Shown: positions 29,667 to 38,827 of the stretch, piece after piece
How positions within the stretch are numbered: position 1 is the stretch's first letter
Layout of the letters: the number at the start of each line of letters is the position of its first letter
Source: Cellvibrionales bacterium
GTDB taxonomy: Bacteria > Pseudomonadota > Gammaproteobacteria > Pseudomonadales > JAHEIH01
DNA: 64,000 nt
Direction of reading: 5' to 3'
Assembly: GCA_024639455.1 (NCBI GenBank)
Contig: JAHEIH010000026.1
Location: forward strand, 54,887 to 118,886
Notes under the pieces: model-generated
Databases searched by the model: none
What the model was told of the DNA's origin: nothing
The model's input: the letters and a program-made list of their open reading frames with translations, nothing else
Made by a program: the position numbers and the translations under genes

Positions 29667-31757
29667 TTATTTTGCTGAACGACGGCGTCTGCCGCGGACA
29701 GCATTAGTGTTAGCCGAACTTGAGCTGCGACGGTCAGCTAGACCGGGAATCGCCGCTTCAAGTTTGGGGAAGGGATCGGTGCTGTGGGGGAATCCCATAG
29801 CGCCTACAAAATGGGCTTGGAACGAGGCTTCTGTCGCGGTTTCGATCTTTTCAATACGGCGGATCACCGGCTCGACTTCGTTGCGAGCGTGGCGATTGAT
29901 CAACGCAATGCGGGCGCCTTCTCCAGCGGCATTACCGACGCCTCCGACATTGGCGAGGTCACAATCGGGGATCATTCCAAGTAGCATCGCGTATTTGACA
30001 TCGATACGGCTGCCAAAAGCACCCGCCAGTTTGATGCGCTCAACGTTTTCACTACCAAACTTATCCATCAACAAGCGTATGCCAGCATATAAAGCCGCCT
30101 TGGCCAATTGGATGGCACGCACGTCATTTTGAGTAATCTTTAAGGTGCGCGTTCCTTGGTATAACACGTAGCTGTACGTGCGACCGTCTTGAATCACGCG
30201 CGGTGAAGGTCTGTCATCCTGCGGCTTAATCACACCATCGCGGTTGATAATGCCAGCGAGGAACATCTCACCAATAATTTCGATAATACCGGAACCACAA
30301 ATACCGCTGATCTGAAGGCTTGACGATGACATTTCAAAGGTAGGGTCATTCGACCACGGGTCACAACCGATAACTTTGAAGGCCGGGTCCAGCGTCATGC
30401 GATCGATGCGCACGCGCTCAATGGCGCCCACTGCGGCGCGCTGGCCGCAGCTAATTTGTGCGCCTTCGAATGCAGGCCCGGTGGGGCTAGACGCCGCCAG
30501 CATACGATTGCGATTGCCCAACACGATTTCGGCATTGGTACCCACGTCGACAATCAAGGTCAACTCATCTGACTGGTCTGGGCGCTCTGACAACACCACG
30601 CCCGCAGCGTCAGCACCAATGTGACCAGCCAAGCAAGGCAGTAAGAAAATACGCGCTGCATCGTGCAGCGGAATATCGAGTTCCGCAGCGCTGACTTCCA
30701 TCGCTTGATCAACCGCCAAGTTAAACGGTGCACCACCCAATGGCACAGGGTCAAGGCCTAGCAGAATGTGGTGCATGATGGGGTTACAAACGATCACCAC
30801 ATCCATCACGTCGCTAGCTTTCAACCACGCCTGCGTCGCCGCTTCTTTGATCAAATCGGCAATGCGCTGACGGACAACTTTGCTCATTTCCTCGGCGCCG
30901 CCCTCATTCATCATCGCGTAGGACACGCGACTCATGAGGTCTTCACCAAATTTAATTTGTGGATTCATCGCCGAGGCTGAGGCAAGCACCTTACCATCGC
31001 TCAGGTCTGCCAAGTGAGCGACGATACTGGTAGAACCCAAATCGATAGCACACCCATAAGCCTTAGCTTCGTGGCCGGGCCAAATGGCAACGATTTGCGG
31101 AGGCTTGCGCACTGAGTTGAAGATCGCCACGCTGACTTTCATCGACGTGTCCGGCGTTTTCTTCATATGCTCGGTAACCATAGCTTGCAGATGTCTCACC
31201 ATGGACAGTTCATACCACAACCCAGTGAGATCATTATTAGACTGCAAATCTGTCACCAAGCGGCTCATATCTGCGTGGGGGACATCCATAATGGGCGCTG
31301 GTATATAGGCGGTAAAAACCGACACTGCGGGTGCCAAGTCAATATCGCGATCTTCAATCGCCTTAGCAATATCCTGTTCATGCGACTGGCTACTGGCGGG
31401 AATTTCGATCACAACATCGTTCATGATCTTAGCGGTACAACCCAAGCGAGCACCGAGTTGTCGCTCGTCCCCTACACGCCCCGCTTCCACTTCTTTAAAT
31501 TCTGACAAACTGTCATGGGTCGAATTCACCCCATATTTGGGGAAGTCGCCCACTACGTGGTAGACCTTGCACGTGCCGCAAATACCTTGGCCACCGCAGA
31601 CTGACTCTACGTCAACACCCAAGCGACGAGCTGCCCGTAAAACGGGCATACCCTCAGGTACCTCGCCTCGGATACCCGAGGGGGTAAAAATCACTTTGAC
31701 GTTTTTCAGGTTCTTCGCACGGCGAGACCTGCGTGAGACCAAGGTTGATTCGCTCAT
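29667..31757 (-). CDS. RamA-like corrinoid reductive activase (2Fe-2S + ASKHA, DUF4445)
   Basis: A 696-aa protein that probably reactivates oxidised Co(II) corrinoid to Co(I) with ATP, as RACo/RamA-type activases do. The N-terminal ferredoxin domain has C54, C60, C63 (CGGQGICGTC) and C107 (LGCTAK) for a 2Fe-2S cluster. The C-terminal ASKHA ATPase part has YGCAIDLGSTSIVAHLADL, VDVGTNAEIVLG and LAGAFGSRID. Both ends are basic: four Arg and three Lys in the first 21 residues and seven Arg in the last 23. It begins 7 bp after the dehydrogenase stop, so the two are co-transcribed. RamA of methanogens uses 4Fe-4S clusters; the plant-type 2Fe-2S here matches bacterial activases. Confidence 0.88.
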   Translation of the reverse strand: MSESTLVSRRSRRAKNLKNVKVIFTPSGIRGEVPEGMPVLRAARRLGVDVESVCGGQGICGTCKVYHVVGDFPKYGVNSTHDSLSEFKEVEAGRVGDERQLGARLGCTAKIMNDVVIEIPASSQSHEQDIAKAIEDRDIDLAPAVSVFTAYIPAPIMDVPHADMSRLVTDLQSNNDLTGLWYELSMVRHLQAMVTEHMKKTPDTSMKVSVAIFNSVRKPPQIVAIWPGHEAKAYGCAIDLGSTSIVAHLADLSDGKVLASASAMNPQIKFGEDLMSRVSYAMMNEGGAEEMSKVVRQRIADLIKEAATQAWLKASDVMDVVIVCNPIMHHILLGLDPVPLGGAPFNLAVDQAMEVSAAELDIPLHDAARIFLLPCLAGHIGADAAGVVLSERPDQSDELTLIVDVGTNAEIVLGNRNRMLAASSPTGPAFEGAQISCGQRAAVGAIERVRIDRMTLDPAFKVIGCDPWSNDPTFEMSSSSLQISGICGSGIIEIIGEMFLAGIINRDGVIKPQDDRPSPRVIQDGRTYSYVLYQGTRTLKITQNDVRAIQLAKAALYAGIRLLMDKFGSENVERIKLAGAFGSRIDVKYAMLLGMIPDCDLANVGGVGNAAGEGARIALINRHARNEVEPVIRRIEKIETATEASFQAHFVGAMGFPHSTDPFPKLEAAIPGLADRRSSSSANTNAVRGRRRRSAK

Positions 31758-31764
31758 AGTGAAC

Positions 31765-34278
31765 TTATGCTCTCAGTTTCGCGTTTTGGGCATCGTAAGG
31801 TGATTCTTCAATCACGGTCGCCTGGTAGAGTTCGCCCAGGATTTCGATCTGCAATGCGGTGCCAATGGCAGCATATTCTGGCGCCACCAAACCCAGTGCC
31901 AGTGACTTTTCAACACGCCACCCGTAACCACCCGAGGTGGCCCGGCCAACCAGTTCGCCGTCTTTGTAGATCGCTTCTGAACCGCGCGCATCCGCGTCGG
32001 TTACACCATGGACTTCTAGGGTAACGAAAGCATTTTTGAAGCCGCGCTCCTGCCACGCTTTCAGGCCTTCTTTTCCGATGAAGTCGCACTCCTTGTCGAG
32101 GCGAACGAATCGGTCAAGACCCGACTCGAGCGCTGAGTACTCGATCGACATTTCGCGAGGAATCAAACGGTAAGATTTTTCTAGGCGCATACAATCCATG
32201 GCGCGGATACCGAAGGGTTTGATATCAAACTCTGCACCGGCCTTCATCAGCTCATCAAAGATGTAGTTTTGCATCTCCATGGGGTGGTGCAATTCCCAGC
32301 CCAATTCGCCGACAAAGTTTACGCGTAACGCGTGTGCTTGGGCGTAGCCAACGTTGATGAACTTGCCGCTCAACCATGGGAAATTGGGGTTGCTCAAATC
32401 AGTGTCGGTAATCTTCTGCAGCACGTCGCGCGCCTTGGGACCCGCCAGCACCAGCACGCCCATCTGCGTGGTGATCAACTGTAGGTCTACGCTGCCATCG
32501 GTGGGCTTAAGCTTGTGCAGGTAATCAAAATCATGGGTTTCGAAAGCGCCAGCAGATACTAAGTAATATTTATTGGCAGCCATCTTGTAGACAGTGAATT
32601 CAGCACGCACACCGCCAGAGTTAGTCAGCATATGACACAGACCTACGCGACCCACTTTCTTAGGAATAGTGTTCGCCAAAATAGATTCCAACCACGCTTC
32701 AGCACCGGGGCCGGTAACCATGGTTTTGGCAAAGGCCGACATATCTAACAGACCAACTTTCTCGGCTACGTGCTTACACTCGTTGCCGACAAACTCGAAG
32801 TAGTTAGAGCGACGGAAAGAGTTTTTCTCGACGATACGGCCATCTTCTAGCGGCGCGGAGTGGTTCTTTTTCCACAATACATCCGCCATGTTGAGATCTT
32901 CTTCGCTCAACGAGTAATCTTTGGGGGCAAACCAGTTGGGGCGCTCCCAACCATATACCGAACCAAAGACGGCACCGAGCTCTTTCATGCGGTCGTAGCA
33001 TGGGGTAGTTCTCAGAGGACGCGCAGATGAACGCTCTTCATCGGGATAGTGCGTGGTAAATACGTTGCGGTAGGCTTCTTCGTTCTTGTCGCGCAGGTAG
33101 CCACGTGATGCATACGGGCCAAAGCGACGTGGATCCACGCCCATCATGTCAACGGTAGGCTCACCATCTACAATCCACTCGGCCAACTGCCAACCGGCAC
33201 CACCGGCAGCGGTGATGCCAAAGCTGTGGCCTTCATTCAACCAGAAGTTTTTCAGACCTGGCGCGGGACCAACGATGGGGTTACCATCCGGGGTGTAAGC
33301 GATCGCACCGTTGTATACGTACTTCACACCCACATCACCAAAGGCAGGCACGCGCTCCATACATTTTTCGATGTGCGGCATCAAGCGGTCGAGTTCTTCG
33401 TTGAACAGCTCCCATTCGCAATGTTCACCGGGGCCATCGACATAACATACCGGCGCACCTTGCTCGTAGGGACCTAACAGAAGACCACCCGCCTCTTCGC
33501 GCAGGTAGTAACCAGAATCTGATTCACGCAGCACGCCCATCTCGGGCTCACCGCGCGCTTGACGCGCTTTAATTTCGGGGTGTGGCTCAGTCACGATAAA
33601 CTGGTGCTCTACGGGAATCACAGGCACATCAAGGCCAACCATTTCACCCGTCTTGCGTGCAAAGCTACCGGTACATGACACCACGTGTTCACACACGATA
33701 TCGCCCTTGTCGGTGCATACCTTCCACATACCATCAGCTTGCTGCTCAATGCTCAACACCGTGGTGAAGCGGTGGATTTTTGCACCCATATTGCGGGCAC
33801 CCGTGGCCAATGCCTGGGTCAGATCCGCCGGTTGAATGTAGCCATCTTCAGGGTGCTGGATCGCACCAAGCAAGCCTTCGGTTTCGCACAGCGGCCAAAT
33901 TTCTTTCACTTGCTCTGGTGTCAAGAAATTAACATCAACGCCCACAGTTTTGGCCACGCCGCTGTAATACTTGTACTCGTCCATGCGGTATTCGCAGTTG
34001 GCTAAGCGGATGTTACTCACCTTGCTCAAGCCAACGTTCTTACCGGTTTCTTTCTCGAGTTCTTGGTAGAAGTCCACAGAATACTGGTGCAACTTGCCTA
34101 CCGAGTAGCTCATGTTAAACAGGGGCAGCAATCCGGCGGCGTGCCAAGTAGAGCCAGAAGTCAGCTCTTTACGCTCGATCAGAACGCAATCTGACCAACC
34201 TTTTTTAGCTAAGTGATAAAGGGTACCTACACCCACTACACCACCACCAATCACGACTACGCGAGCTGTTGATTCCAC
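31765..34278 (-). CDS. Dimethylglycine dehydrogenase-like FAD/GcvT-fold enzyme
   Basis: An 837-aa two-part flavoenzyme. Residues about 5-400 form the DAO-type FAD domain (ARVVVIGGGVVGVGTLYHLA, then SGSTWHAAGLL with the His used for covalent FAD in relatives), and residues about 420-837 form the folate-binding GcvT-like domain (DMSAFAKTMVTGPGAEAW, GELGWELHHP). Such enzymes demethylate dimethylglycine or sarcosine and pass the carbon to THF. Start GTG at 34278 is chosen because AGGAG lies 7 nt upstream; the longer ATG frame at 34335 has no ribosome site. First gene of the dmgdh-ramA-fhs operon, divergent from mttB paralogue 2. Dimethylglycine is the best guess because SoxBDAG handles sarcosine. 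Confidence 0.88.
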   Translation of the reverse strand: MESTARVVVIGGGVVGVGTLYHLAKKGWSDCVLIERKELTSGSTWHAAGLLPLFNMSYSVGKLHQYSVDFYQELEKETGKNVGLSKVSNIRLANCEYRMDEYKYYSGVAKTVGVDVNFLTPEQVKEIWPLCETEGLLGAIQHPEDGYIQPADLTQALATGARNMGAKIHRFTTVLSIEQQADGMWKVCTDKGDIVCEHVVSCTGSFARKTGEMVGLDVPVIPVEHQFIVTEPHPEIKARQARGEPEMGVLRESDSGYYLREEAGGLLLGPYEQGAPVCYVDGPGEHCEWELFNEELDRLMPHIEKCMERVPAFGDVGVKYVYNGAIAYTPDGNPIVGPAPGLKNFWLNEGHSFGITAAGGAGWQLAEWIVDGEPTVDMMGVDPRRFGPYASRGYLRDKNEEAYRNVFTTHYPDEERSSARPLRTTPCYDRMKELGAVFGSVYGWERPNWFAPKDYSLSEEDLNMADVLWKKNHSAPLEDGRIVEKNSFRRSNYFEFVGNECKHVAEKVGLLDMSAFAKTMVTGPGAEAWLESILANTIPKKVGRVGLCHMLTNSGGVRAEFTVYKMAANKYYLVSAGAFETHDFDYLHKLKPTDGSVDLQLITTQMGVLVLAGPKARDVLQKITDTDLSNPNFPWLSGKFINVGYAQAHALRVNFVGELGWELHHPMEMQNYIFDELMKAGAEFDIKPFGIRAMDCMRLEKSYRLIPREMSIEYSALESGLDRFVRLDKECDFIGKEGLKAWQERGFKNAFVTLEVHGVTDADARGSEAIYKDGELVGRATSGGYGWRVEKSLALGLVAPEYAAIGTALQIEILGELYQATVIEESPYDAQNAKLRA

Positions 34279-34381
34279 AATGACACTCCTAATATGAATT
34301 CGAATTATGGGCGCACAAATACGCCTAATTATCATTTTGGCAAGAGTCTACCGATGCAGCTCAAACGCGTACTATGTTAAT

Positions 34382-34410
34382 TGCGACAGGCAAGTACTCA
34401 TTTACGACAG
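34382..34410. promoter_or_regulatory. 21-bp-spaced direct repeat in dmgdh/mttB2 divergent promoter
   Basis: TGCGACAG (34382-34389) and TACGACAG (34403-34410) lie exactly 21 bp apart, roughly midway in the 265-bp gap between the two starts. The same motif and spacing occur at 39625-39653. This is the expected layout for the AraC/GlxA-type regulator encoded at 36243. Confidence 0.7.
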
Positions 34411-34543
34411 CGGCTATTTCCCTATTTTTTTTATGGCGCGTTGAGACAACTGTATGTCGCGAAGGAAAAGGGTGCGCGAGGAAAGTCCATGCAATATAAC
34501 AGCGATAAAAAGTCTAACCCTATCTATCGTTGAGAACTGAATT

Positions 34544-36112
34544 ATGACTGATGCAGCAACCAATGTACGTCGCGGTGGTCGCCGCGCCGGTGGACGAGCC
34601 GATCGCAGAGCAGCAGCCGGTGAAGCAGTAATCGCTCCCGCTTATTTGACGCGTAAAATCCCTACTTTCAGCATTCTAAACGAGGAAGGCCTAGCCCAGA
34701 TCGAACACAATGCCGATACCATCTTGGAAGAAATTGGTATTGAGTTCCGCGACGACCCTGAGTCACTGGACATACTAAAAAACGCCGGCTGTGACGTAGT
34801 TGGTGAACGGGTTAAATTTCCCCGTGGCATGTGCCGCCAGATCATTCAAGCATCGGCACCGCGCGAATACACCCAACATGCACGCAACCCAGCGCGCAGT
34901 GTAAAAATCGGTGGCGACAACACCGTTTTCGTACCCGCTTACGGCTCACCTTTCGTTTACGACATCGAGCAAGGCCGTCGTTACGCCACCATTAAAGACT
35001 TCGAAAACTTTGTAAAACTGGCCTATATGTCTCCCGGCCTTCACCACTCGGGCGGCACCGTGTGCGAACCCGTTGACTTGCCGGTTAACAAGCGTCACTT
35101 TGACATGCTTTACAGCCACATGAAGTATTCAGACAAAGCGTTTATGGGCTCGGTTACAGCACCCTCTCGCGCACAAGACTCGGTCGACATGTGTAAGATT
35201 TTGTTTGGTGATGATTACTTGGATCCTGCCACTGGCAAGCCCAAGACCTTCATGACTAGCCTGATCAACGCTAACTCGCCTATGACTTTCGACGACACCA
35301 TGCTCGGCGCCGCCAAGGTATTCGCGCGCACCAACCAAGCCTGTATCATCACCCCCTTCATTTTGGCCGGCGCCATGTCACCGGTGACCGTAGCCGGCAC
35401 AGCGGCGCAATCATTGGCCGAAGCCATGGCTGGAATGACTTTGGTGCAGCTGGTCAACCCCGGTGCTCCTGTCATTATGGGCAGCTTCGCCAGTTCGATT
35501 TCTATGCAGTCTGGCGCCCCCACTTTCGGTACCCCCGAGCCCGCCATGGTACTTTACGTAATGGCTGAACTAGCACGCCGCCTGGGCGTACCTTTCCGCT
35601 CTGGCGGTAGCCTGTGTGGCTCTAAACTACCCGACGCACAAGCCGCTAGCGAAGCCGCCAATACCTTAATTCCCACCACGTTAGCTGGTGTGAACTTTGT
35701 ACTTCACACCGCTGGTTGGTTAGAGGGTGGTCTGGCAATGGGTTACGAGAAATTCATCATGGATGCTGACCAAGCAGCGATGATGGCTGTGCAATTGGCC
35801 GGTGTCGATATATCTGAAAACGGCCAAGCAATGGACGCCATTCGCGAAGTGGGTCCAGGTAGCCACTTCTTAGGTTGCGCCCATACTCAAGCCAACTTTA
35901 AAACAGCCTTCTACCGCTCAGCCATTACTGACAACAATAGCTATGAACAATGGGCATCAGAAGGCAGCAAAGATATGGCGACTCGATCCTACGAGCGCTG
36001 GAATAGCATGTTAAATTCTTACGAAGCACCCGCGCTTGACGAAGCCACCGATGAGGCTCTGCTGGACTTTATCAGTCGTCGCAAATCGGAAATGCCCGAC
36101 GCAACCCATTAA
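34544..36112 (+). CDS. MttB-family non-pyrrolysine amine methyltransferase, paralogue 2
   Basis: A 522-aa COG5598 methyltransferase without an internal amber codon, the likely glycine betaine:corrinoid methyltransferase (MtgB-type) or a relative acting on another quaternary amine. It shares with paralogue 1 the blocks ILEEIGIEFRDDPE, FGTPEPAMVLYVM and VPFRSGGSLCGSKLPDAQAA but is clearly diverged. The first 27 residues form an Arg/Gly/Ala tail with seven Arg (VRRGGRRAGGRADRR). It is divergent from the dehydrogenase operon and followed by its own terminator and then the regulator. Which paralogue is the betaine enzyme cannot be settled by eye. Confidence 0.9.
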   Translation: MTDAATNVRRGGRRAGGRADRRAAAGEAVIAPAYLTRKIPTFSILNEEGLAQIEHNADTILEEIGIEFRDDPESLDILKNAGCDVVGERVKFPRGMCRQIIQASAPREYTQHARNPARSVKIGGDNTVFVPAYGSPFVYDIEQGRRYATIKDFENFVKLAYMSPGLHHSGGTVCEPVDLPVNKRHFDMLYSHMKYSDKAFMGSVTAPSRAQDSVDMCKILFGDDYLDPATGKPKTFMTSLINANSPMTFDDTMLGAAKVFARTNQACIITPFILAGAMSPVTVAGTAAQSLAEAMAGMTLVQLVNPGAPVIMGSFASSISMQSGAPTFGTPEPAMVLYVMAELARRLGVPFRSGGSLCGSKLPDAQAASEAANTLIPTTLAGVNFVLHTAGWLEGGLAMGYEKFIMDADQAAMMAVQLAGVDISENGQAMDAIREVGPGSHFLGCAHTQANFKTAFYRSAITDNNSYEQWASEGSKDMATRSYERWNSMLNSYEAPALDEATDEALLDFISRRKSEMPDATH

Positions 36113-36127
36113 TAAATCTCTTTCATG

Positions 36128-36152
36128 AAACGGCCTAACGGCCGTTTTTTTT
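36128..36152 (+). terminator. Terminator of mttB paralogue 2
   Basis: AAACGGCC-TAAC-GGCCGTTT followed by T to 36152, 15 bp after the stop. Confidence 0.92.
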
Positions 36153-36242
36153 CGCATTTTCAAAGACCTGTTACAAAACATAAGATTGACCAAATAATAT
36201 TATTGGTTTAAAACGCAACTATATTTTGAAGCGTCGATTCAT

Positions 36243-37217
36243 ATGCTTAACATAAAAACTGAAACCATTAAGATAGGTTTTTTATTGCTCGATGAGTTCA
36301 CTATGATGGCATTTACCGCCGCCATTGAACCATTGCGTATGGCTAACCGCCTACTGGAACGTGATCAATACACGTGGGACCTTATCACCCAGAACGGTGA
36401 ATTATGCCGAGCCAGCAACGGCATCGCTGTTCAAGCCGATCACGGCTTGGTGAATATGCCTGCGCTAGACTACTTGTTTGTTTGCGGTGGCATTAATGTG
36501 CAAGACAAGTACAACGCCAACCTCGCTAGCACACTGACTAAAATCGCCAAATCCAAAACTATTTTGGGCGGCGTTTGCACAGGCAGTTACATCCTGGCAA
36601 AAACGGGTTTGTTAAACGGTTATCGCGCCGCCATCCACTGGGAAAACCTCGCCAGTACCCGTGAAGAATTTCCCTCCATCAATGTGGTAGAAGATATCTT
36701 TGTCTTCGACAAAAACCGCTACACCAGCGCCGGCGGTGTGGCAGCGATGGACATGATGCTGCACGTGATCAGCATGACCATGGGAAACACCCTGGCTACC
36801 AATATTTCAGAACAGTTTTTGTTGTCGCGCATCCGTGACCGCGAGGACCAGCAGCGCACCCCGCTACACATAAAACTCGGCCCTAACCAACCTAAATTGA
36901 CCGAAGCTGTGTCGCTAATGGAAGCCAACATTGAAGAACCCATTGGGCTAGAAGAATTATCGTCGCTAGTGGGTATATCTAGACGCCAACTGGAACGCCT
37001 GTTTCAAAAGTACTTGCACTGCGTACCAACTCGATACTATATGGAATTGCGCCTGAAGCGGGCACGTTTGCTACTGCTGCAGACCGACAAACCGGTGATC
37101 GACATCGCGCTAGCTTGTGGCTTCATTTCTGCCACCCATTTCAGCAAATGCTATCGCGATTTTTATAGTATTCCACCCAGCGGAGCTAGACGCCAAAAAT
37201 TAAAGGCCTTGCACTAA
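36243..37217 (+). CDS. GlxA-type AraC regulator, GbdR-like
   Basis: A 324-aa regulator with an N-terminal DJ-1/PfpI-like domain (IGFLLLDEFTMMAFTAAIEPLR, split here as a fold description, and GGVCTGSYILAKTGLL) and a C-terminal AraC double helix-turn-helix (LEELSSLVGISRRQLERLFQ; DIALACGFISATHFSKCYRD). This architecture is that of GbdR and CdhR, which control glycine betaine and carnitine catabolism in Pseudomonas. Position inside the island and two 21-bp-spaced repeats at its divergent promoters make it the probable activator. The start lacks a strong ribosome site, suggesting low expression. Confidence 0.88.
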   Translation: MLNIKTETIKIGFLLLDEFTMMAFTAAIEPLRMANRLLERDQYTWDLITQNGELCRASNGIAVQADHGLVNMPALDYLFVCGGINVQDKYNANLASTLTKIAKSKTILGGVCTGSYILAKTGLLNGYRAAIHWENLASTREEFPSINVVEDIFVFDKNRYTSAGGVAAMDMMLHVISMTMGNTLATNISEQFLLSRIRDREDQQRTPLHIKLGPNQPKLTEAVSLMEANIEEPIGLEELSSLVGISRRQLERLFQKYLHCVPTRYYMELRLKRARLLLLQTDKPVIDIALACGFISATHFSKCYRDFYSIPPSGARRQKLKALH

Positions 37218-37237
37218 GCTAGTAGCGCAAGGCCTTT
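37202..37237. terminator. Inverted repeat between convergent regulator and methyl-THF methyltransferase genes
   Basis: AAAGGCCTTGC (37202-37212) and GCAAGGCCTTT (37227-37237) form an 11-bp stem. On the minus strand AATTTTT follows; on the plus strand only TTTATG. The regulator's stop codon lies in the loop. It can serve both convergent transcripts. Confidence 0.55.
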
Positions 37238-37262
37238 ATGTAGAGCTCAATTCAATCGCGAA

Positions 37263-38168
37263 TTAGCTACTGCGACGACGTCCGCTAGTTCGACGGCCAC
37301 GTGCACCAGCCTCACCTGCAGCAGGCGCCTCACGGAAACGCTTGATCCAATTAACGCAATCGGGGTCGCGCCCCATCATCACGTCCGCACCTAACGTGGC
37401 GCTGATAATTTCCTTGTGCATGGGGTTGGCAATCGCCGACGTCATACCCGCGTGAATCGCCATACTTAAGAAAGCACCATTCACACCGTCGCGGTTGGGT
37501 AGACCAAAGCTGATATTTGAGGCACCACAAGTGGTGTTTACTTTCAATTCGGTACGTAAACGGTGGATCAATTTCATCGCTTGCAAGCCAGCGGTATTAA
37601 TAGCACCCACAGGCATCACCAGCGGATCAACCACGACATCACACGCGGGAATACCGTAGTCAGCGGCGCGGTTAACGATCTTTTTCGCTACTTCGAAACG
37701 CACATTGGGGTCTTCAGAAATACCTGTTTCGTCGTTCGAAATCGCTACCACAGCAGCGCCGTATTTCTTAACCAGCGGCAGTACTCGCTCCATTTGCTCA
37801 TCTTCGCCGGTCACTGAGTTCACCAGCGCTTTGCCTTTGTAAACCGCCAAGCCAGCGGCTAGCGCCTCGACAATCGATGAGTCGATAGCCAGCGGGGTAT
37901 CGGTCAGCGACTGCACTAACTGAATGGTTTCAGCCAAAATCTTGGGCTCGTCGGCCAGAGGAATACCAGCGTTGACGTCTAACATGTGCGCACCCGCTTC
38001 AACCTGTGCTAAAGCGTCAGCTTTCACTCGGCTGTAATCGCCATTCTTCATCTCTTCTGCGAGAAGTTTACGGCCGGTGGGATTGATGCGCTCACCAATA
38101 ATTACGAAGGGGCGCTCGAAGCCCATCACGACTTCTTTGGTAGCTGAACTTAAAATTGTGTCAGTCAT
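37263..38168 (-). CDS. Methyltetrahydrofolate:corrinoid methyltransferase (MtgA/MeTr-like)
   Basis: A 301-aa pterin-binding TIM barrel (dihydropteroate synthase-like) that moves methyl groups between corrinoid protein and THF. Family marks are FVIIGERINPTGRK at the N-terminus, GAHMLDVNAGIP, LAIDSS, VNSVTG and NTTCGASNISFGLPNR. In the MtgABC betaine system this is the MtgA role. The C-terminal 17 residues form a tail with six Arg (RGRRTSGRRRSS) beyond the barrel. It is third in the minus-strand operon after the corrinoid protein and DUF1638, 30 bp after the latter. Confidence 0.9.
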   Translation of the reverse strand: MTDTILSSATKEVVMGFERPFVIIGERINPTGRKLLAEEMKNGDYSRVKADALAQVEAGAHMLDVNAGIPLADEPKILAETIQLVQSLTDTPLAIDSSIVEALAAGLAVYKGKALVNSVTGEDEQMERVLPLVKKYGAAVVAISNDETGISEDPNVRFEVAKKIVNRAADYGIPACDVVVDPLVMPVGAINTAGLQAMKLIHRLRTELKVNTTCGASNISFGLPNRDGVNGAFLSMAIHAGMTSAIANPMHKEIISATLGADVMMGRDPDCVNWIKRFREAPAAGEAGARGRRTSGRRRSS

Positions 38169-38198
38169 TGTTATAGTGTCTCCATCAGAAGAAAGTCA

Positions 38199-38819
38199 TT
38201 AACGATGCGCCGCGTCGACAAAACGCACGATCGATGTCGCCATGTCGCCGATACCGGTAAAGCGGTACTCGTACGACAAACCTAACTCTTCAGCCGCTGC
38301 CTGTGCCGCCTGCTGTAGCTCACAATCTTCCGTCTGAGCTAAATAGACGAGCTTTTTGTAGTGACCAAAAAACATCGGTTTTAGGGCGGGCTTTTTATCC
38401 AGCCCGAGCCCTCTAATCACCAGGCGATCGAAATGCCGCGCCAGGAAATCCGTTAAATAAAAGGTGCCAAGTTCGTCTTCATGCATCGCATTGAAGGACT
38501 CATCACCGGCAAAAAATTGGTAGCAGTGGGCGCCGGGGATGCGATCGACATCTTCCTCGGCTAGCAACCGGTCCAACATGCCACCTGTACCACAGTCGCC
38601 ATAGGCGACAAAAACCTCAGCGCCACGCGCTTTTGCTCGATCAATACTTTCGCTAACCGCGTCAGTAATGAGATCGGGGCGGTTGTGCAACTCCGCGGTG
38701 ATAGCGTCGACACTGACGTGCGACCAATGGTTGAGCTTTTTCAACGCGTTGATTTCTTTCAACAGCGCCGAACAAGCCACAATGACTATCTCAGCGGGTG
38801 GCGCGGCATCCGCCCCCAT
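38199..38819 (-). CDS. DUF1638 family protein
   Basis: A 206-aa cytoplasmic protein with the DUF1638 hallmarks YGDCGTGGMLDRLL and GAHCYQFFAGDE. It starts 8 bp after the corrinoid gene and precedes the methyl-THF methyltransferase, so it is embedded in the methyl-transfer operon. DUF1638 often accompanies MttB-type genes, but I know of no proven role. The conserved Cys, His and Asp residues would suit metal or corrinoid handling, which is inference. Confidence 0.82.
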   Translation of the reverse strand: MGADAAPPAEIVIVACSALLKEINALKKLNHWSHVSVDAITAELHNRPDLITDAVSESIDRAKARGAEVFVAYGDCGTGGMLDRLLAEEDVDRIPGAHCYQFFAGDESFNAMHEDELGTFYLTDFLARHFDRLVIRGLGLDKKPALKPMFFGHYKKLVYLAQTEDCELQQAAQAAAEELGLSYEYRFTGIGDMATSIVRFVDAAHR

Positions 38820-38827
38820 GACTGGTC

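Noticed and set aside
34450..34500. GCGAGGAAAGTCC resembling the conserved start of RNase P RNA
   Set aside because: Only about a dozen bases match; the rest of the P RNA fold is absent and the gap to mttB2 is too short.
26291..36112. Pyrrolysine-type trimethylamine methyltransferase
   Set aside because: Neither MttB-family frame has an in-frame amber codon and no pyl genes are seen.
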